From: Urophycis tenuis
Lineage: Eukaryota; Chordata; Actinopteri; Gadiformes; Phycidae
Assembly (NCBI GenBank): GCA_036785325.1
Contig: JAXIVH010000100.1
Coordinates: forward strand, 461,844-525,843
DNA: 64,000 nucleotides
Reading direction: 5' to 3'
Position 1 is the stretch's first letter, and every line of letters starts with the position of its first letter. The notes below the pieces were generated by a model. It saw nothing but the letters and a program-made list of their open reading frames with translations, had not been told where the DNA came from and made no database searches. A program made the translations under genes and the position numbers. Below are positions 1 through 25,683 of this stretch, piece by piece.

Positions 1-8003
<8,003 letters not shown>

Positions 8004-8400
8004 CGTGCTAGTTTCCTACGTGTTAACCACTAGATCACTACTAGTCCTACTACTAGTACTCCAACTAGTACTCCTACTAACCCCGAGAGAACTCCAGGGT
8101 GAGGTCGGTCCTGAGCCGCGGAGCCCCGAGTGACAGCAGCTCTGGTAAACAACTGGAGGGCTGGACCTCGTTAGCTACCTAGCCGCTAACCACCTAGTTT
8201 CAACGGCTAGCGTTAGCCACTTAGCTTCTACTGCTAGCGTTAACCACTTAGCTTCCACGGCTAGCGTTAGCCGCTAGTCACCAAGCTACCAACTGTCCAA
8301 CTTTCCTCATGTCAACAAGTCGCCGTAGAGCATCAAGTTAGCCTCGAGGTGAACGACGGACGCGGAATCCGTTCACTGGCAACGTTTGGGAAAGTTTCTA
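8004..8400 (-). promoter_or_regulatory. probable LARP1 promoter / 5'UTR region with short tandem repeats
   Basis: The first LARP1 exon and the sequence just upstream are relatively CpG-rich compared with the flanks, as expected for a vertebrate housekeeping promoter. At about 8150-8290 a roughly 33-bp unit containing ACGGCTAGCGTTAGCC is repeated a few times. I see no clear TATA box and cannot place the transcription start. Confidence 0.35.
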
Positions 8401-8624
8401 AATCTGTATCTATCTATGGATATCTACATGTATGTTTACAGAGATATCTATATGTTTAGAGAGATATATCTATAACAGTTTACAGACATCCACGCCAGCG
8501 AAACAACTCGTGCTGTCAACAGCGGCTCTGCTGCCGCCAGCGGCCACGTGGCGCCACTGCAGGCTAGGCCAGTGGACCAGTGGACACTGGTTCGACTGAC
8601 GTGTAGCAATGATAGTTCCCGACA

Positions 8625-8654
8625 TATATATATATATATATATACATATGTATA

Positions 8655-8745
<91 letters not shown>
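8625..8745. repeat. (TA)n microsatellite
   Basis: An almost pure TA run of about 120 bases, interrupted by CATATG and GTATATATG near its left end, in the interval between LARP1 and the DRAP1-like gene. Such runs can extrude as cruciforms. Confidence 0.96.
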
Positions 8746-8747
<2 letters not shown>

Positions 8748-8989
8748 GTAGATATAGTACAGCTCGATTATTACTTTGATTTGTTATATTAGAAATACCA
8801 GAAAAATCCAAGTCACTAATAGTATTGCTGGGGATGTCACAATAAGAAATAAAAATTATTAAATTGATGGTGCAGTCTGATGTGGTCTGACTGGGTGAGT
8901 GTGACTGGTCTGATTGGTTTGGTGTGACTAGTCTGATCAACTGGTCTGTTGTGGTCTTTCTTACTGGTATGTTCAGATTAGCAGTCCTA

Positions 8990-9690
8990 TGTTATGGCCA
9001 AACATAACATAACTGGATTAGGGTTAGAGCACAGAGCCTGGGTTAGCGTTAGAGCACAGAGCCTGGGTTAGGGTTAGAGCACAGAGCCTGGATTAGGGTT
9101 AGAGCACAGAGCCTGGGTTAGGGTTAGAGCACAGCCTGGGTTAGGGTTAGAGCACAGAGCCTGGGTTAGGGTTAGAGAACATAGCCTGGGTTAGGGTTAG
9201 AGCACAGCCTGGGTTAGGGTTAGAGCACAGAGCCTGGGTTAGGGTTAGAGCACAGAGCCTGGGTTAGGGTTAGAGCACAGCCTGGGTTAGGGTTAGAGCA
9301 CAGAGCCTGGGTTAGGGTTAGAGCACAGCCTGGGTTAGGGTTAGAGCACAGCCTGGGTTAGGGTTAGAGCACAGCCTGGGTTAGGGTTAGAGAACATAGC
9401 CTGGGTTAGGGTTAGAGCACAACCTGGGTTAGGGTTAGAGCACAGAGCCTGGGTTAGGGTTAGAGCACAGAGCCTGGGTTAGGGTTAGAGAATATAGCCT
9501 GGGTTAGGGTTAGAGCACAGCCTGGGTTAGGGTTAGAGCACAGAGCCTGGGTTAGGGTTAGAGCACAGAGCCTGGGTTAGGGTTAGAGAATATAGCCTGG
9601 GTTAGGGTTAGAGCACAGCCTGGGTTAGGGGTTAGCATCAGAGCACAAGGCCTGGGTTAGGGTTAGGGTTAGGGTTAGGGTTAGAGCACA
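8990..9690. repeat. telomere-like 22/25-bp minisatellite with a short (TTAGGG)n run
   Basis: About 27 units alternate the G-rich telomere motif GGGTTAGGGTTAG with AGCACAGAGCCT or its shorter form AGCACAGCCT, giving 25- and 22-bp units. Near 9654-9685 the spacer drops out and five consecutive vertebrate telomere hexamers remain. Unique sequence and genes continue on both sides, so this is interstitial and not a chromosome end. Confidence 0.93.
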
Positions 9691-10205
9691 GAGCCGGGGC
9701 CGGAAACCAGAAACTGTAAGGGACGGACATCGCCCCAGTTCCAGGTTCCAATAACAGAACAGACCCCATTGTGATGGAGTGTGTCCTGGAAGTAACTAGA
9801 CATCACCCATCAGTAGATCACAATCCACAATGACATAGTTGAGAATAAAAAGGATCAAACTGACCAGAGAATGGTCTCATGGTAACTAGGCCTACTGGCA
9901 GGTCTACTGAACAGTATCGAACAGTTGACAGTATCGTTAAAGAGGAGTAAGACAGTATGGGTTAATAGGTGTTAAGAGGTGTTAAGCAGTGTCATTCAAC
10001 GGTGTTCGGTCAAACGACCCAGGCGGCCTGGCTCGATGGGCGTGGCCCACGGAGGTGCGTGGCTTGGTGGGCGGGGCGTGGTCCAGGTGTGTTTGTCCTC
10101 CTGAGTTCATGTCACTCATTCCCTTTAAAGGTAAACAGATGGAGCAGGCCTCGGGTGGACGTCAACTCTACCAACATGTAAGAAAAGGACCACCGCGCGT
10201 TCAAC

Positions 10206-11994
10206 ATGCCGGCACAGAAGAGAAGATACAACGTTCGTTTTCCACCTGTAAGTAAACTTTCTCCGGACAGCTAGTGCAGAGTAAGCCTATGTATTGTACT
10301 ACTACTACTACAGCTACCACCACTACTACTACTACTACTACTGCTACTACTACTACTACTACTACTACTACTAGTCTACAGTACTGTTTGGATCACGTGG
10401 TTGTCGTCCGCAGGGTCGGATTAAGAAGATGATGCAGAAAGATGCGGCGGTGGGACGCATCGCAACAGCGGTGCCCGTGCTGATCTGTATCCTTTATGAT
10501 CACACATAGGCCCGCTCGCTGTTGTAGGTGTGTGTACTACTGATCTGTATCCTTAATGTTTTTTGAAACTGACAGATGACTTGCTTGTCAGATCGTGTGT
10601 CAACGGTCATTTCTTTGAGGAAACCAACGTTCCTCTTCAGGCAGCCCACAGGATGTAGCCAAATGCGAACACGCTAACATAACCCTAACGGTGGGACAGC
10701 CAGGGCTGTGGAGCTGTTCGTCAGGTGTCTGCTGGTGAAGACCTGCCTCATCACCCAGGCCAAGCTCGGCTCCGTAGTCCTGTTGACTCACATGTAGGTG
10801 GCCTCATCACCGAGCAGCTCATGGTGAAGAAATCTGCTTTTGCTGCCGTTAGGTTGAGCTCAACTTGCAGTTAAGATATGTATGTAGATTTTTATTCAGG
10901 CTAATGTTTTAGGATTTTCTACACCATATATGTTTGTAGAGATGTTATCTTTGTTTTAGTTTAATGTAAAAGTAAAACGTGTTACATTACATTTAGTTTT
11001 ACATTTAGTTTTTTATATTACTATTAGTTACGTATGCAGACTTGTGATATGACTTTTCATACATTGTATTGCACCAAAGGAAGACGTTTGTAATTATGCA
11101 GTGCTGCAGTGTGTTTGCATGCACACTAGAAACCCACTTGTAACCTGGTAAGGGCATTAACTAAACCTCTGGTTAACATAACCTGGTTAGATTAGCGTGT
11201 GGGGGGGCAACATGTGTTTTTAGTGGGGACATCCGTCGTAGTGAAGAGAGAGGCCAAAACTTCTGCATTTGGATGTTATTCTGTTTTTCTTGTCATGTTC
11301 TCATTCTTCGTGCCTCTGGGACTGTCGAGTGACTCAAACGGCTCATAGGAAGCATGAGAATGTAAATTGGGTTACAGTAGACTGGACAAGCTTCTCTCCG
11401 CCTAGCGCCTCCCACTGATTTGAATGTGAGTGGTGTGTGCTCTCTGTGTTGTCGTGAAGGAAGCAATGCATCGAGTCTGAGAAACTCTTCCACTTCCTGA
11501 AGGAGCTGGCCGAGAGAGCCACAACCCTGACGGCCCAGAGAGACGCCAGGAGCCTCAGCATGTGGTCCCTGTACAGGTGAGCACACACACACACACACCA
11601 GGGGTCAATGGAGAGGTGAGGGTGTCTTCAACGCGTACGGGTCAACATGGTCCTCTTACCTGTACAGGTAACCCAGGACTTGGCATTTTACCCTGGCGTT
11701 GGGCTCAGGGGTGTAGCAGGTTCTTGAGTACTTGAGATGCTTGATGTGTTTGTCTCTTACGGGAGTTGATTTTGAGTTTGGGATCACGAGGGATAGCTTG
11801 AATGAAACCAAGCAGGTCGCCTGGCGAACACGATGAAATAACACCAATGTATATTTACTTGCAGGACAAAACAAAAAACAATACCAGTCAAAAAACCAGT
11901 GAAGGTGGCAGAACTGACCTCGAAGAACCCGAAGCCACGGGTCGAAAGCAAGGACAGTTCCAGTGTACGCACACTGCTGTTTCTCTGGTTCTAG
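10206..11994 (+). CDS. divergent DRAP1 / NC2-alpha-like histone-fold protein, 5 exons, 151 aa
   Basis: DRAP1 (NC2 alpha) pairs with DR1 (NC2 beta) through histone folds; the dimer binds TBP on DNA and blocks or reshapes preinitiation complexes. The exons are 10206-10247, 10414-10486, 10700-10793, 11460-11576 and 11865-11994, all with GT-AG borders and consistent phase. The protein begins MPAQKRRYNVRFPP, then GRIKKMMQKDAAVGR, a histone-fold helix AVELFVRCLLVKTCLITQ, and THMKQCIESEKLFHFLKEL, which line up with the start and histone fold of canonical DRAP1. After residue 100 it departs: the acidic, Gly- and Pro-rich tail of DRAP1 (about 205 residues in human) is replaced by a short basic tail rich in Lys and Pro. 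Normally conserved positions in helix 2 are changed (RCLLVKTC in place of an ESLLKKAC-type sequence). I infer a diverged paralogue, not the orthologue. The last-exon end is less certain because it runs into a local repeat. Confidence 0.8.
10295..10374. repeat. (CTA)n trinucleotide repeat
   Basis: ACT/CTA triplets with a few interruptions, in intron 1 of the DRAP1-like gene, about 40 bases before exon 2. Confidence 0.92.
10870..11100 (+). repeat. left copy of a diverged segmental duplication
   Basis: The block ending ACATTGTATTGCACCAAAGG then AAGACGTTTGTAA resembles 12320-12545, which ends ACATTGTATTACACACAAGG then AAGACGTTGGTAA. Upstream parts share TTTAGGCTA-like and TTTTTGTAGAG words. The two copies sit in the same orientation in and after the DRAP1-like gene. 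Confidence 0.6.
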
Positions 11995-12140
11995 TTAAAG
12001 CTGTTCCAGTGCTAACACACAGCTGTTTCTCTGAACATGTTTAGTTACAGCTGTTCCAGTGCATACACACAACACACAGCTGGTTCTCTGACCATGTTTA
12101 GTTACAGCTGTTCCAGTGCATACACACACAGCTGTTTTTG
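11950..12140 (+). repeat. about 60-bp tandem repeat overlapping the DRAP1-like stop codon
   Basis: About three and a half copies of a unit containing CAGCTGTTTCTCTG, ATGTTTAGTTACAGCTG and TTCCAGTGCATACACAC. The first copy holds the final codons and the TAG at 11992-11994, so the protein's last residues derive from repeat sequence. Confidence 0.7.
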
Positions 12141-12319
12141 CTGGTCTACATTTCACCAAACTCAAACAGGAAGCGTGGAAGTCTTACATTGTGCTTTTCT
12201 CCTCTCATAGGACTCAGATTCTCCGTTGTACATCTGCTTGTGACTTCACAACATCCCATAATAATCCAAGTTTCCTCCCTGTGTTGTCATGGAGCTTTGA
12301 ATTAGCTTTATAGATATTT

Positions 12320-12545
12320 TAGGTCCAGCTCAACATGGATTGATGATATTTCAGTTATTTAGGCTACCATTTTAATCATTTGTCAGCCAAATATTTTTGT
12401 AGAGCACTTATTTTTGCTTTCAGTTGGAGTAAAACCTTGGTTTAGTTACAGGCTGATGGAATGGAGACCATTATTGTACATGTGTGAAGATGTGTGATAT
12501 AACTTTTAATACATTGTATTACACACAAGGAAGACGTTGGTAAAT
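12320..12545 (+). repeat. right copy of the diverged segmental duplication
   Basis: Diverged partner of 10870-11100, recognised by ACTTTTAATACATTGTATTA followed by CAAGGAAGACGTTGGTAA. It lies in the probable 3'UTR of the DRAP1-like transcript. Confidence 0.6.
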
Positions 12546-12731
12546 ATTTTTTTTTTTTTGATTGAGTATATATTATATAGGCTAATGTTGAACTGTTCAG
12601 ATACATTGTTGGTGAATGTCTCTCTGTGGTTCCTCGTAGTTGCAAACAGTCTCACCCCCAGGAACTTTACATTTGACTTTTTAGTCTCTGCAAAGGCATG
12701 CAGTGTGTATCATGTGAATATTGTACTCCAA

Positions 12732-12737
12732 AATAAA
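12732..12737 (+). terminator. poly(A) signal, probable end of DRAP1-like transcript
   Basis: AATAAA is followed within about 30 bases by a GT-rich stretch (TGTGGGTTTGG). It is the first well-formed signal after the stop codon at 11994. Confidence 0.5.
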
Positions 12738-13048
12738 AGTATTTTCAGCCAACATGTGGGTTTGGCATGGCAGTGAGAGCAGATGGTGGAACACAGCGGT
12801 TCTAGGTTCTTAGCGACGAACGAGAGGAATACGTTTATTACGTGTTCCCGAAGCTCACTTTCACTTTAAAGCCAAATGGAGCAAGTCTGTTTTCACCTGC
12901 TTTATTGGTTAATAAAATGTACACATTCAGAGGTTGAAATGAACCCTGGAGGTCAGGGCTTCAACTTGAGGAACAGGTCCACTACGACCCCACTGCCCTC
13001 CTCCACAGCACGCAGAACAACACAGCTGCACTACAGTCAAAAAGAACA

Positions 13049-13054
13049 TTTATT
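13049..13054 (-). terminator. poly(A) signal of AHSA1
   Basis: TTTATT on the plus strand reads AATAAA in the AHSA1 sense, about 330 bases after its stop codon. AHSA1 and the DRAP1-like gene therefore converge, with a gap of only about 300 bases between signals. Confidence 0.6.
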
Positions 13055-13384
13055 GTCAAAGGAATCACTTTTTAAAACGTTTTCTTAATTTGGACCAATC
13101 TTCCCCCTTGAGGTGTGGGTGGACTTCAAGAGTGGTACATCACATAGCATTAATACACGTCATATTCCGCATCCCATGGTCACTGTGTGGAACACTGCCC
13201 CCTTCTGGCCGCTTTAAAACCTTTATAAATACCCACCTTCCTGGAGCTCATGGAGAACGTTGTGAAACACAACAGGAATATTCCAGAGGAAAAATAAAAA
13301 GAAGATGGAAATGATAACGGTGTCACCGGATCTACAACACACTGCAGAATACTAAAGTGGGCTGCAGACGCGCCTCCGGTGCCC

Positions 13385-20673
<7,289 letters not shown>

Positions 20674-21120
20674 CTGGCTGCTGAGCGCTTCTCGTATTCT
20701 TTGATGGTGTTTGATTAACGTACCTTCAACTCGACCTGAGAGCAGCGCAGGTTCCCCCTATCTTCTTCTTAATTAAACCTCTTGAGCAGAGAGAGCCGGT
20801 GGTTGGTGACCACTGGCGGTGCACGTTTCTAGAAGCCTCTGAGCTGGGGAACCGGACGACATAAAATGCTGCTCACCGGCTCCTCGCAGGATATCCGGTG
20901 ATAGAAACTACTGGAACACACAGTAACACACACCACAACACACACACACTGCCCACGGGACTCGAGGCTCTCTGTCTCCCCCGTGAACAGAGGCGGTACT
21001 GCAACACTCGACCAGCCGCAGCTCTTTTACTACAACAGTTCACGCTAAGAGCTTCATACTGCGCAGACTCCGTGGCCGACCCGGAAGAGGTGAGGCTCGA
21101 CCAGGTTTCACGCTGGTGAT
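20674..21120 (-). promoter_or_regulatory. probable AHSA1 promoter region
   Basis: This is the sequence upstream of the AHSA1 start codon. It is moderately GC-rich and should hold the promoter and 5'UTR, but I see no TATA box and cannot place a start site. Some of it (20935-20950) is a short CA run. Confidence 0.3.
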
Positions 21121-21654
21121 GGATATATTAGAGCTGGGTGAGGATCAGGGATAATATCATGATAATATCATGTTAATATCATGTATTTGGTGAACAGCTG
21201 AGCCAGCAACCTGACAAACAGTGGACATGGATCATCTTCATGCTGGAGGCGGAACTATGTGTTACGTAAAATGCCACCCCCCATTGTTTCTCCGAACAGT
21301 TCCGCGTTGTGTAACCAATACTTCAGACCAATATTAGGGAAGATAATGGTTTATTATGATTATCATCAATAATAATACTAATTATAAATCATAATAATAA
21401 CAAAAGTTTACATTACCCAGTTAAAGACTATTCGGCTTTTTAGACGTGCTATTACAAAATGCTAAACTATTGCAACATAGCAGTCTCAGAGGAACATGAC
21501 CCTCGATTTGAACATAACCCTATCTGGGATTATGGGCGCACAGTAAAACACATACATTTGAGTCCTGAGTTACTGTGTGAAATTGGCCTCCACAACAAGA
21601 GGATGCTCGGCCCACAGCTGATGCTGCTCGACACCCGACCTCGAGTCAACCAGC

Positions 21655-21840
21655 ATGAGATAATTTCTACATTTCATTTGTGTTTTAATAAACTGATCAT
21701 TTCTACATCTCATTTGGGTCTCAATTAACTGATCATCTCTGCACCTCGTGTGTTTTAATAAGACGATCATTTCTATATCTCATATGTGTTTTAATAAAGT
21801 GATAATTTCTACATTTCATATGTGTTTTAATAAACTGTAT
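21655..21840 (+). repeat. about 40-bp tandem repeat
   Basis: About four diverged copies of a unit containing GATCATTTCTACATCTCAT and GTGTTTTAATAAACT, in the AHSA1-CDCA4 intergenic region. Confidence 0.8.
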
Positions 21841-21864
21841 TAAATAGAGCACCGACTGGGGTCG

Positions 21865-22520
21865 GATGGCCCCTTGTCTAGCGAGGCTCCCCTCCCCCAG
21901 TTTCCCCCTGCCGGTCGCAGAGAGGGGAGCAGCAGGAGGAGCAGGAGGAGGAGGAGGAGGGTTTGAAGCCGTGGCATGTATGAGCTCATCTGAACCCGAT
22001 CTCCGCTCCACACGATCCTATGACCAGGACGGGAATATAAAACACAAACTCAGGTGACTATGGACCATTCTTTGCTGCCCGTCATGATTTAATGATCCGG
22101 ACGGGGAACTAGAACCCTCTAAGCGGCGGAGCGGTCCGGAGCAGCAGGACGCGGTCCGGGCTGGAGGAGGACCGGGGAGAGGGAGCCTTCCTGCGGGGAA
22201 CAGTTCGAACACCCGCCGAGGCCTAGCTGCTCGGTGTGTGGTGGTGGTGGTGTTACCCTGACCTACAGATGTAGTTATATGTTTATCTTTATGTATAGGT
22301 CTGTCTGTTGACGTCATGTTATTTAGAGCACATGATTACAGCTAGCCTAGCATGGCTAACTGCTAGCTGCTAGCTCAAAATGGCCTCGCTGTGGTGCAGA
22401 CAAAGCCCCGGGTCTGCTGCTCCTGTCTCCCTCAGCCTCCCCCTCACCCGCACCCTCACCCCCGTAGCTCCAGCCCATAGCGGGCCGTGTAGAACGGACC
22501 GGATGGGTTGTGTTCGGCCG
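21865..22520 (+). promoter_or_regulatory. CpG-rich region, probable CDCA4 promoter and non-coding first exon
   Basis: This interval is visibly richer in CG dinucleotides and G/C runs than its surroundings and lies upstream of the CDCA4 coding exon, which has an AG acceptor (GCCAACAG) six bases before its start codon. A spliced, non-coding first exon here is likely. Its exact borders cannot be fixed by eye. Confidence 0.4.
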
Positions 22521-23563
22521 TGGTTATGTTGATTTGGTCATGTTATGATGTTATAATGTTATTTTACTGGTCCTAACGGGAGAGCTGGCTGGTGTGGGGG
22601 AGGGGCCCTGAACCATGGACTGAACCATTAAACCGTGGACCATGGACTAAACCATTCAACCATGGACTGGGAGGCAGGTTGGACCAGCTAGTTACCTCTA
22701 AACGCTCCTCGATGTTTGGCCATCGGAGTAAAGGGTCTTAGTAGTGTTCATCATTTGAACCCGTGTTGAATAATCTCATATATTTGTGATGTTTATTTCC
22801 ATGCTATTGGTCGTGATGCTTCCATCCATGAACCAGCACAACAAGAAACTCTTAATTCTTTCTGTTTCTCAGATCCCGGATCAGGTCCTAAACATGTCCG
22901 AAAGTAAGGGTCTTCAGCAGACCACTGTGGCTCTGCGTGGGGTTGAGGGACACCCGTTCTTAGATGACTATATGTAGGGACATCTGTGACAGACTCGAAT
23001 CTCTTGACGTGTAGGACTGTTTCAGTGTTGGTAAGTCACCGTCTGCTCTCTAGCGCCCCCCAGTGGAGGGACGACAGCCACAACCATTTGAAGTCGGCTT
23101 TAATTGCAGGTATTGAGTAAACACAAATTGGCCCCTTGTCCTATTTCAACCTGTGTCCTATTTCCAGTCAGCTGTATGTTTCTTGTATGAATAACACTGT
23201 GTTTCAGTCTCAGGATTAACCCACCACTCTGACACTGCCCCCGTTTGAGCTCTATTTCTACTTGTGAATATGAAGGTGATAAAACCCAGTGTGGAGTAGA
23301 GTAACCCAGACCAACTGGCTGCCAGCAGCTCTTCCCAGCAGCTCATCTTAGTCACCCTGTTTTAGATCTCTGAGTCAGCCTGATGTCTTTTATTTTGTTG
23401 GACAGCTCTGTCGGAAACTGTACACAGCTAGATAGGCCCTATTCCCCTCCCTTCCAAAGCCAGCTAAAACATCTTTTACTGATACTATTCCTGTCTGTAG
23501 TGGCTTGTCTTGTAGTTATACCTTTTTGTAAATTATCAGTGTTCAAATTGTTTGCTATTGACA

Positions 23564-23704
23564 TTAAAGAGACCCTATTTTACCACCAGGTGGCAGTGTT
23601 TTGGGTGAGCACTCCTACTTGTGATACCACTTTAGGGCAGATAGTGAAATGGCTTGTAATGGCCAGTGAACATCACACCATGTGGTAAAATAGAGGCCCT
23701 TTAA
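23564..23704. mobile_element. short MITE, about 140 bp
   Basis: The left end TTAAAGAGACCCTATTTTAC is matched in inverted orientation by the right end, whose reverse complement reads TTTAAAGGGCCTCTATTTTA, so about 25 bases form imperfect terminal inverted repeats. No coding capacity. It lies in the probable first intron of CDCA4. Confidence 0.6.
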
Positions 23705-23814
23705 ACGCTTTGCCCTTACAAGAGATGACTGTATTGTAATGACGAGAATTTGTAGGTACTAGTGGGATGGGAGTGGGCCTAAAGGCTAATTTGGTTCTCG
23801 GTTTGTGCTAACTT

Positions 23815-24240
23815 TGCAGCGGTACCCGATTTAGTGGTAGCCATGCTATTTATCCTAGCACAGGCTAACGTTGCCGTACTGTTTAGCTGGTAACCATGCT
23901 ATTTATCCTAGCACAGGCTAACGTTGCCGTACTGTTTAGCTGGTAACCATGCTATTTGTCCTCGCACAGGCTAATGTTGCGTACTGTTTGGCTGGTAACC
24001 ATGCTGTTTATCTCTCCTAGCGTGTGCCATCATTGCAGCGGTACTGCTTAGCTGGTAACCATGCTATTTCTCCTAGCGCCTGCTAACTTTGCAGCGGTAC
24101 TGCTTAGCTGGTAACCATGCTATTTCTCCTAGCGTCTGCTAACTTTGCAGTGGTACTGTTGAGCTGGTAACCATGCTATTTCTCCTAAGCGTCTGCTAAC
24201 ATTGCAGCAGTACTGTTTAGCTGGTAGCCATTGTGGTTCA
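23815..24240. repeat. 52-60-bp minisatellite
   Basis: About eight copies of a unit containing GCTGGTAACCATGCTATTT, CTCCTAGCG, CTGCTAAC and TTGCAGCGGTACTG. Spacing varies from 52 to 60 bases. It lies upstream of the CDCA4 coding exon. Confidence 0.9.
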
Positions 24241-24825
24241 GTGGTCTGTTAAAAGTGTGGTTGTTCCGCCCAGCAGGAACCTAAAATGGGCAGAAATGGT
24301 GCTGAACAAAAGCTGCGTGTCGCTCGTACTAAAAGTACGGCGCTGCGGCGGGGGGCCGTGCTGCTATGCTAATGCCTGTGCCTCTCAACAGGAAAGGTAT
24401 AGCAAACCAAGACAACCGACCGACTCCCACAACGCATTCACCCGCGCGCACACAGTACCACCTCATCAGACTGCAGAGTGGAACAACAACCTCACAGCCG
24501 TTAGTGTTGAACGCAGACGACTTGTAGCCCGGGCGCCGTTGGTTGGCGTTGTACCACTATGACCTCACACCCGTCGCCATGACTTCAAACACCCCACTCT
24601 GACGTCACACGCCCCACTATGACCTCACATCCACCACGACCTCGCATCCACTATGACCTCACATCCACCACTCTTGCATCAAACCTGCCACTGACGTTAC
24701 AGCGTCTTCACATCAGACATTCACATATTGTGCTGCCCCGCAGTCCTTCTGACTAGCTCCAACTCGTCCGCGTGTCTCAGCTCCTAACCGCCTTGTGTTT
24801 CTATTGCATCGCCAACAGAGCCGAC

Positions 24826-25683
24826 ATGTTCCCGAAGGGCACCAAGAGAAAGTTCTCGGACTCCGGGGACGACCCGGCACCCGAGCCGTGCGCTCCCCCG
24901 GCCCCGCCCCCCCGCCCCCTGGCCCCGCCCCCCAGGCCCCTGGCCTCCACCTACAGTCTCCAGAGGCAGTCTCTGCTGGACATGTCTCTCATCAAGCTGC
25001 AGCTCTGCCACATGCTGGTGGAGCCAAACCTCTGCCGGTCGGTGCTCATCGCCAACACGGTGCGCCAGATCCAGGAGGAGATGACGCAGGACGGCAGCTG
25101 GCAGCTGATGACCCAGGCCCTGGCGGCCGCACAGTGTCCCTCGGACCGCCTGGTGGCCAGCGAGCTGCTGTGCAGACAGACAGACCCGGCGGGGCCCAAG
25201 CCCTACGCTCTGGTGGGGGAGGCCTACCACACGGAGGAGGTGGTGATGGAGGGGGAGGGGGCGGAGGGGGCGACTTACCTCGCGGGACCCTTCGGCGTGA
25301 CCCCCTGCTGGCAGGAGGAGGAGGAGGAGGACGGGGACTGCGAGGAGGAGGAGGAGGAGGAGGAGGAGGAGGAGGAGGAGGAGGACAGCGAGGAGTGCGT
25401 GTCGGAGGGGGAGGAGGGGGAGCAGGTTTTTGGGACGTTTGAGATCAAACACCCGCCCCCCACCCCGGACCCTGCGCTGGAGGAGCTTTTCTCAGACGTG
25501 GACGCGTCGTACTACGACCTTGACACCGTGCTGACTGGCATGCAGGCCGCCCCCAAGATGGGCCCCTACGACCTGCTGGAGAGCCTGTCGTCCCACGGCC
25601 CCGCCCCCCTCAGCTCCACCACCTCCTGCAGGGCGGACCTGAACGAACTGGACCACATCATGGAGATCATTGTAGGCTCCTAG
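24826..25683 (+). CDS. cdca4: CDCA4, SERTA-domain transcriptional regulator, single coding exon, 285 aa
   Basis: CDCA4 (also HEPP) is a nuclear SERTA-family protein linked to E2F-dependent transcription and cell proliferation. The protein starts MFPKGTKRKF (a basic, NLS-like start). A Pro-rich stretch covers residues 18-40, and the SERTA domain residues 44-90 (SLQRQSLLDMSLIKLQLCHM, LVEPNLCRSVLIANTVRQIQ, EEMTQDG). An acidic run of mostly Glu (about residues 163-200) and a C-terminal region with ALEELFSDVDASYYDLDTVL follow, ending ELDHIMEIIVGS. That C-terminal block separates it from SERTAD1-3 and matches CDCA4. It is longer than the human protein (241 aa), mostly through the Pro-rich and poly-Glu segments. 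An AG acceptor lies just upstream, so the coding sequence occupies one exon after a non-coding one. The start chosen is the first in-frame Met after the acceptor. Confidence 0.93.
   Translation: MFPKGTKRKFSDSGDDPAPEPCAPPAPPPRPLAPPPRPLASTYSLQRQSLLDMSLIKLQLCHMLVEPNLCRSVLIANTVRQIQEEMTQDGSWQLMTQALAAAQCPSDRLVASELLCRQTDPAGPKPYALVGEAYHTEEVVMEGEGAEGATYLAGPFGVTPCWQEEEEEDGDCEEEEEEEEEEEEEEDSEECVSEGEEGEQVFGTFEIKHPPPTPDPALEELFSDVDASYYDLDTVLTGMQAAPKMGPYDLLESLSSHGPAPLSSTTSCRADLNELDHIMEIIVGS

Noticed and set aside
9654..9685. Chromosome end suggested by TTAGGG hexamers
   Set aside because: Only five clean hexamers, with genes and unique sequence on both sides.
24784..25452. 222-codon minus-strand frame opposite CDCA4
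   Set aside because: It is a GC-rich shadow with poly-Leu from the GAG run; CDCA4 on the plus strand is clearly the real frame.
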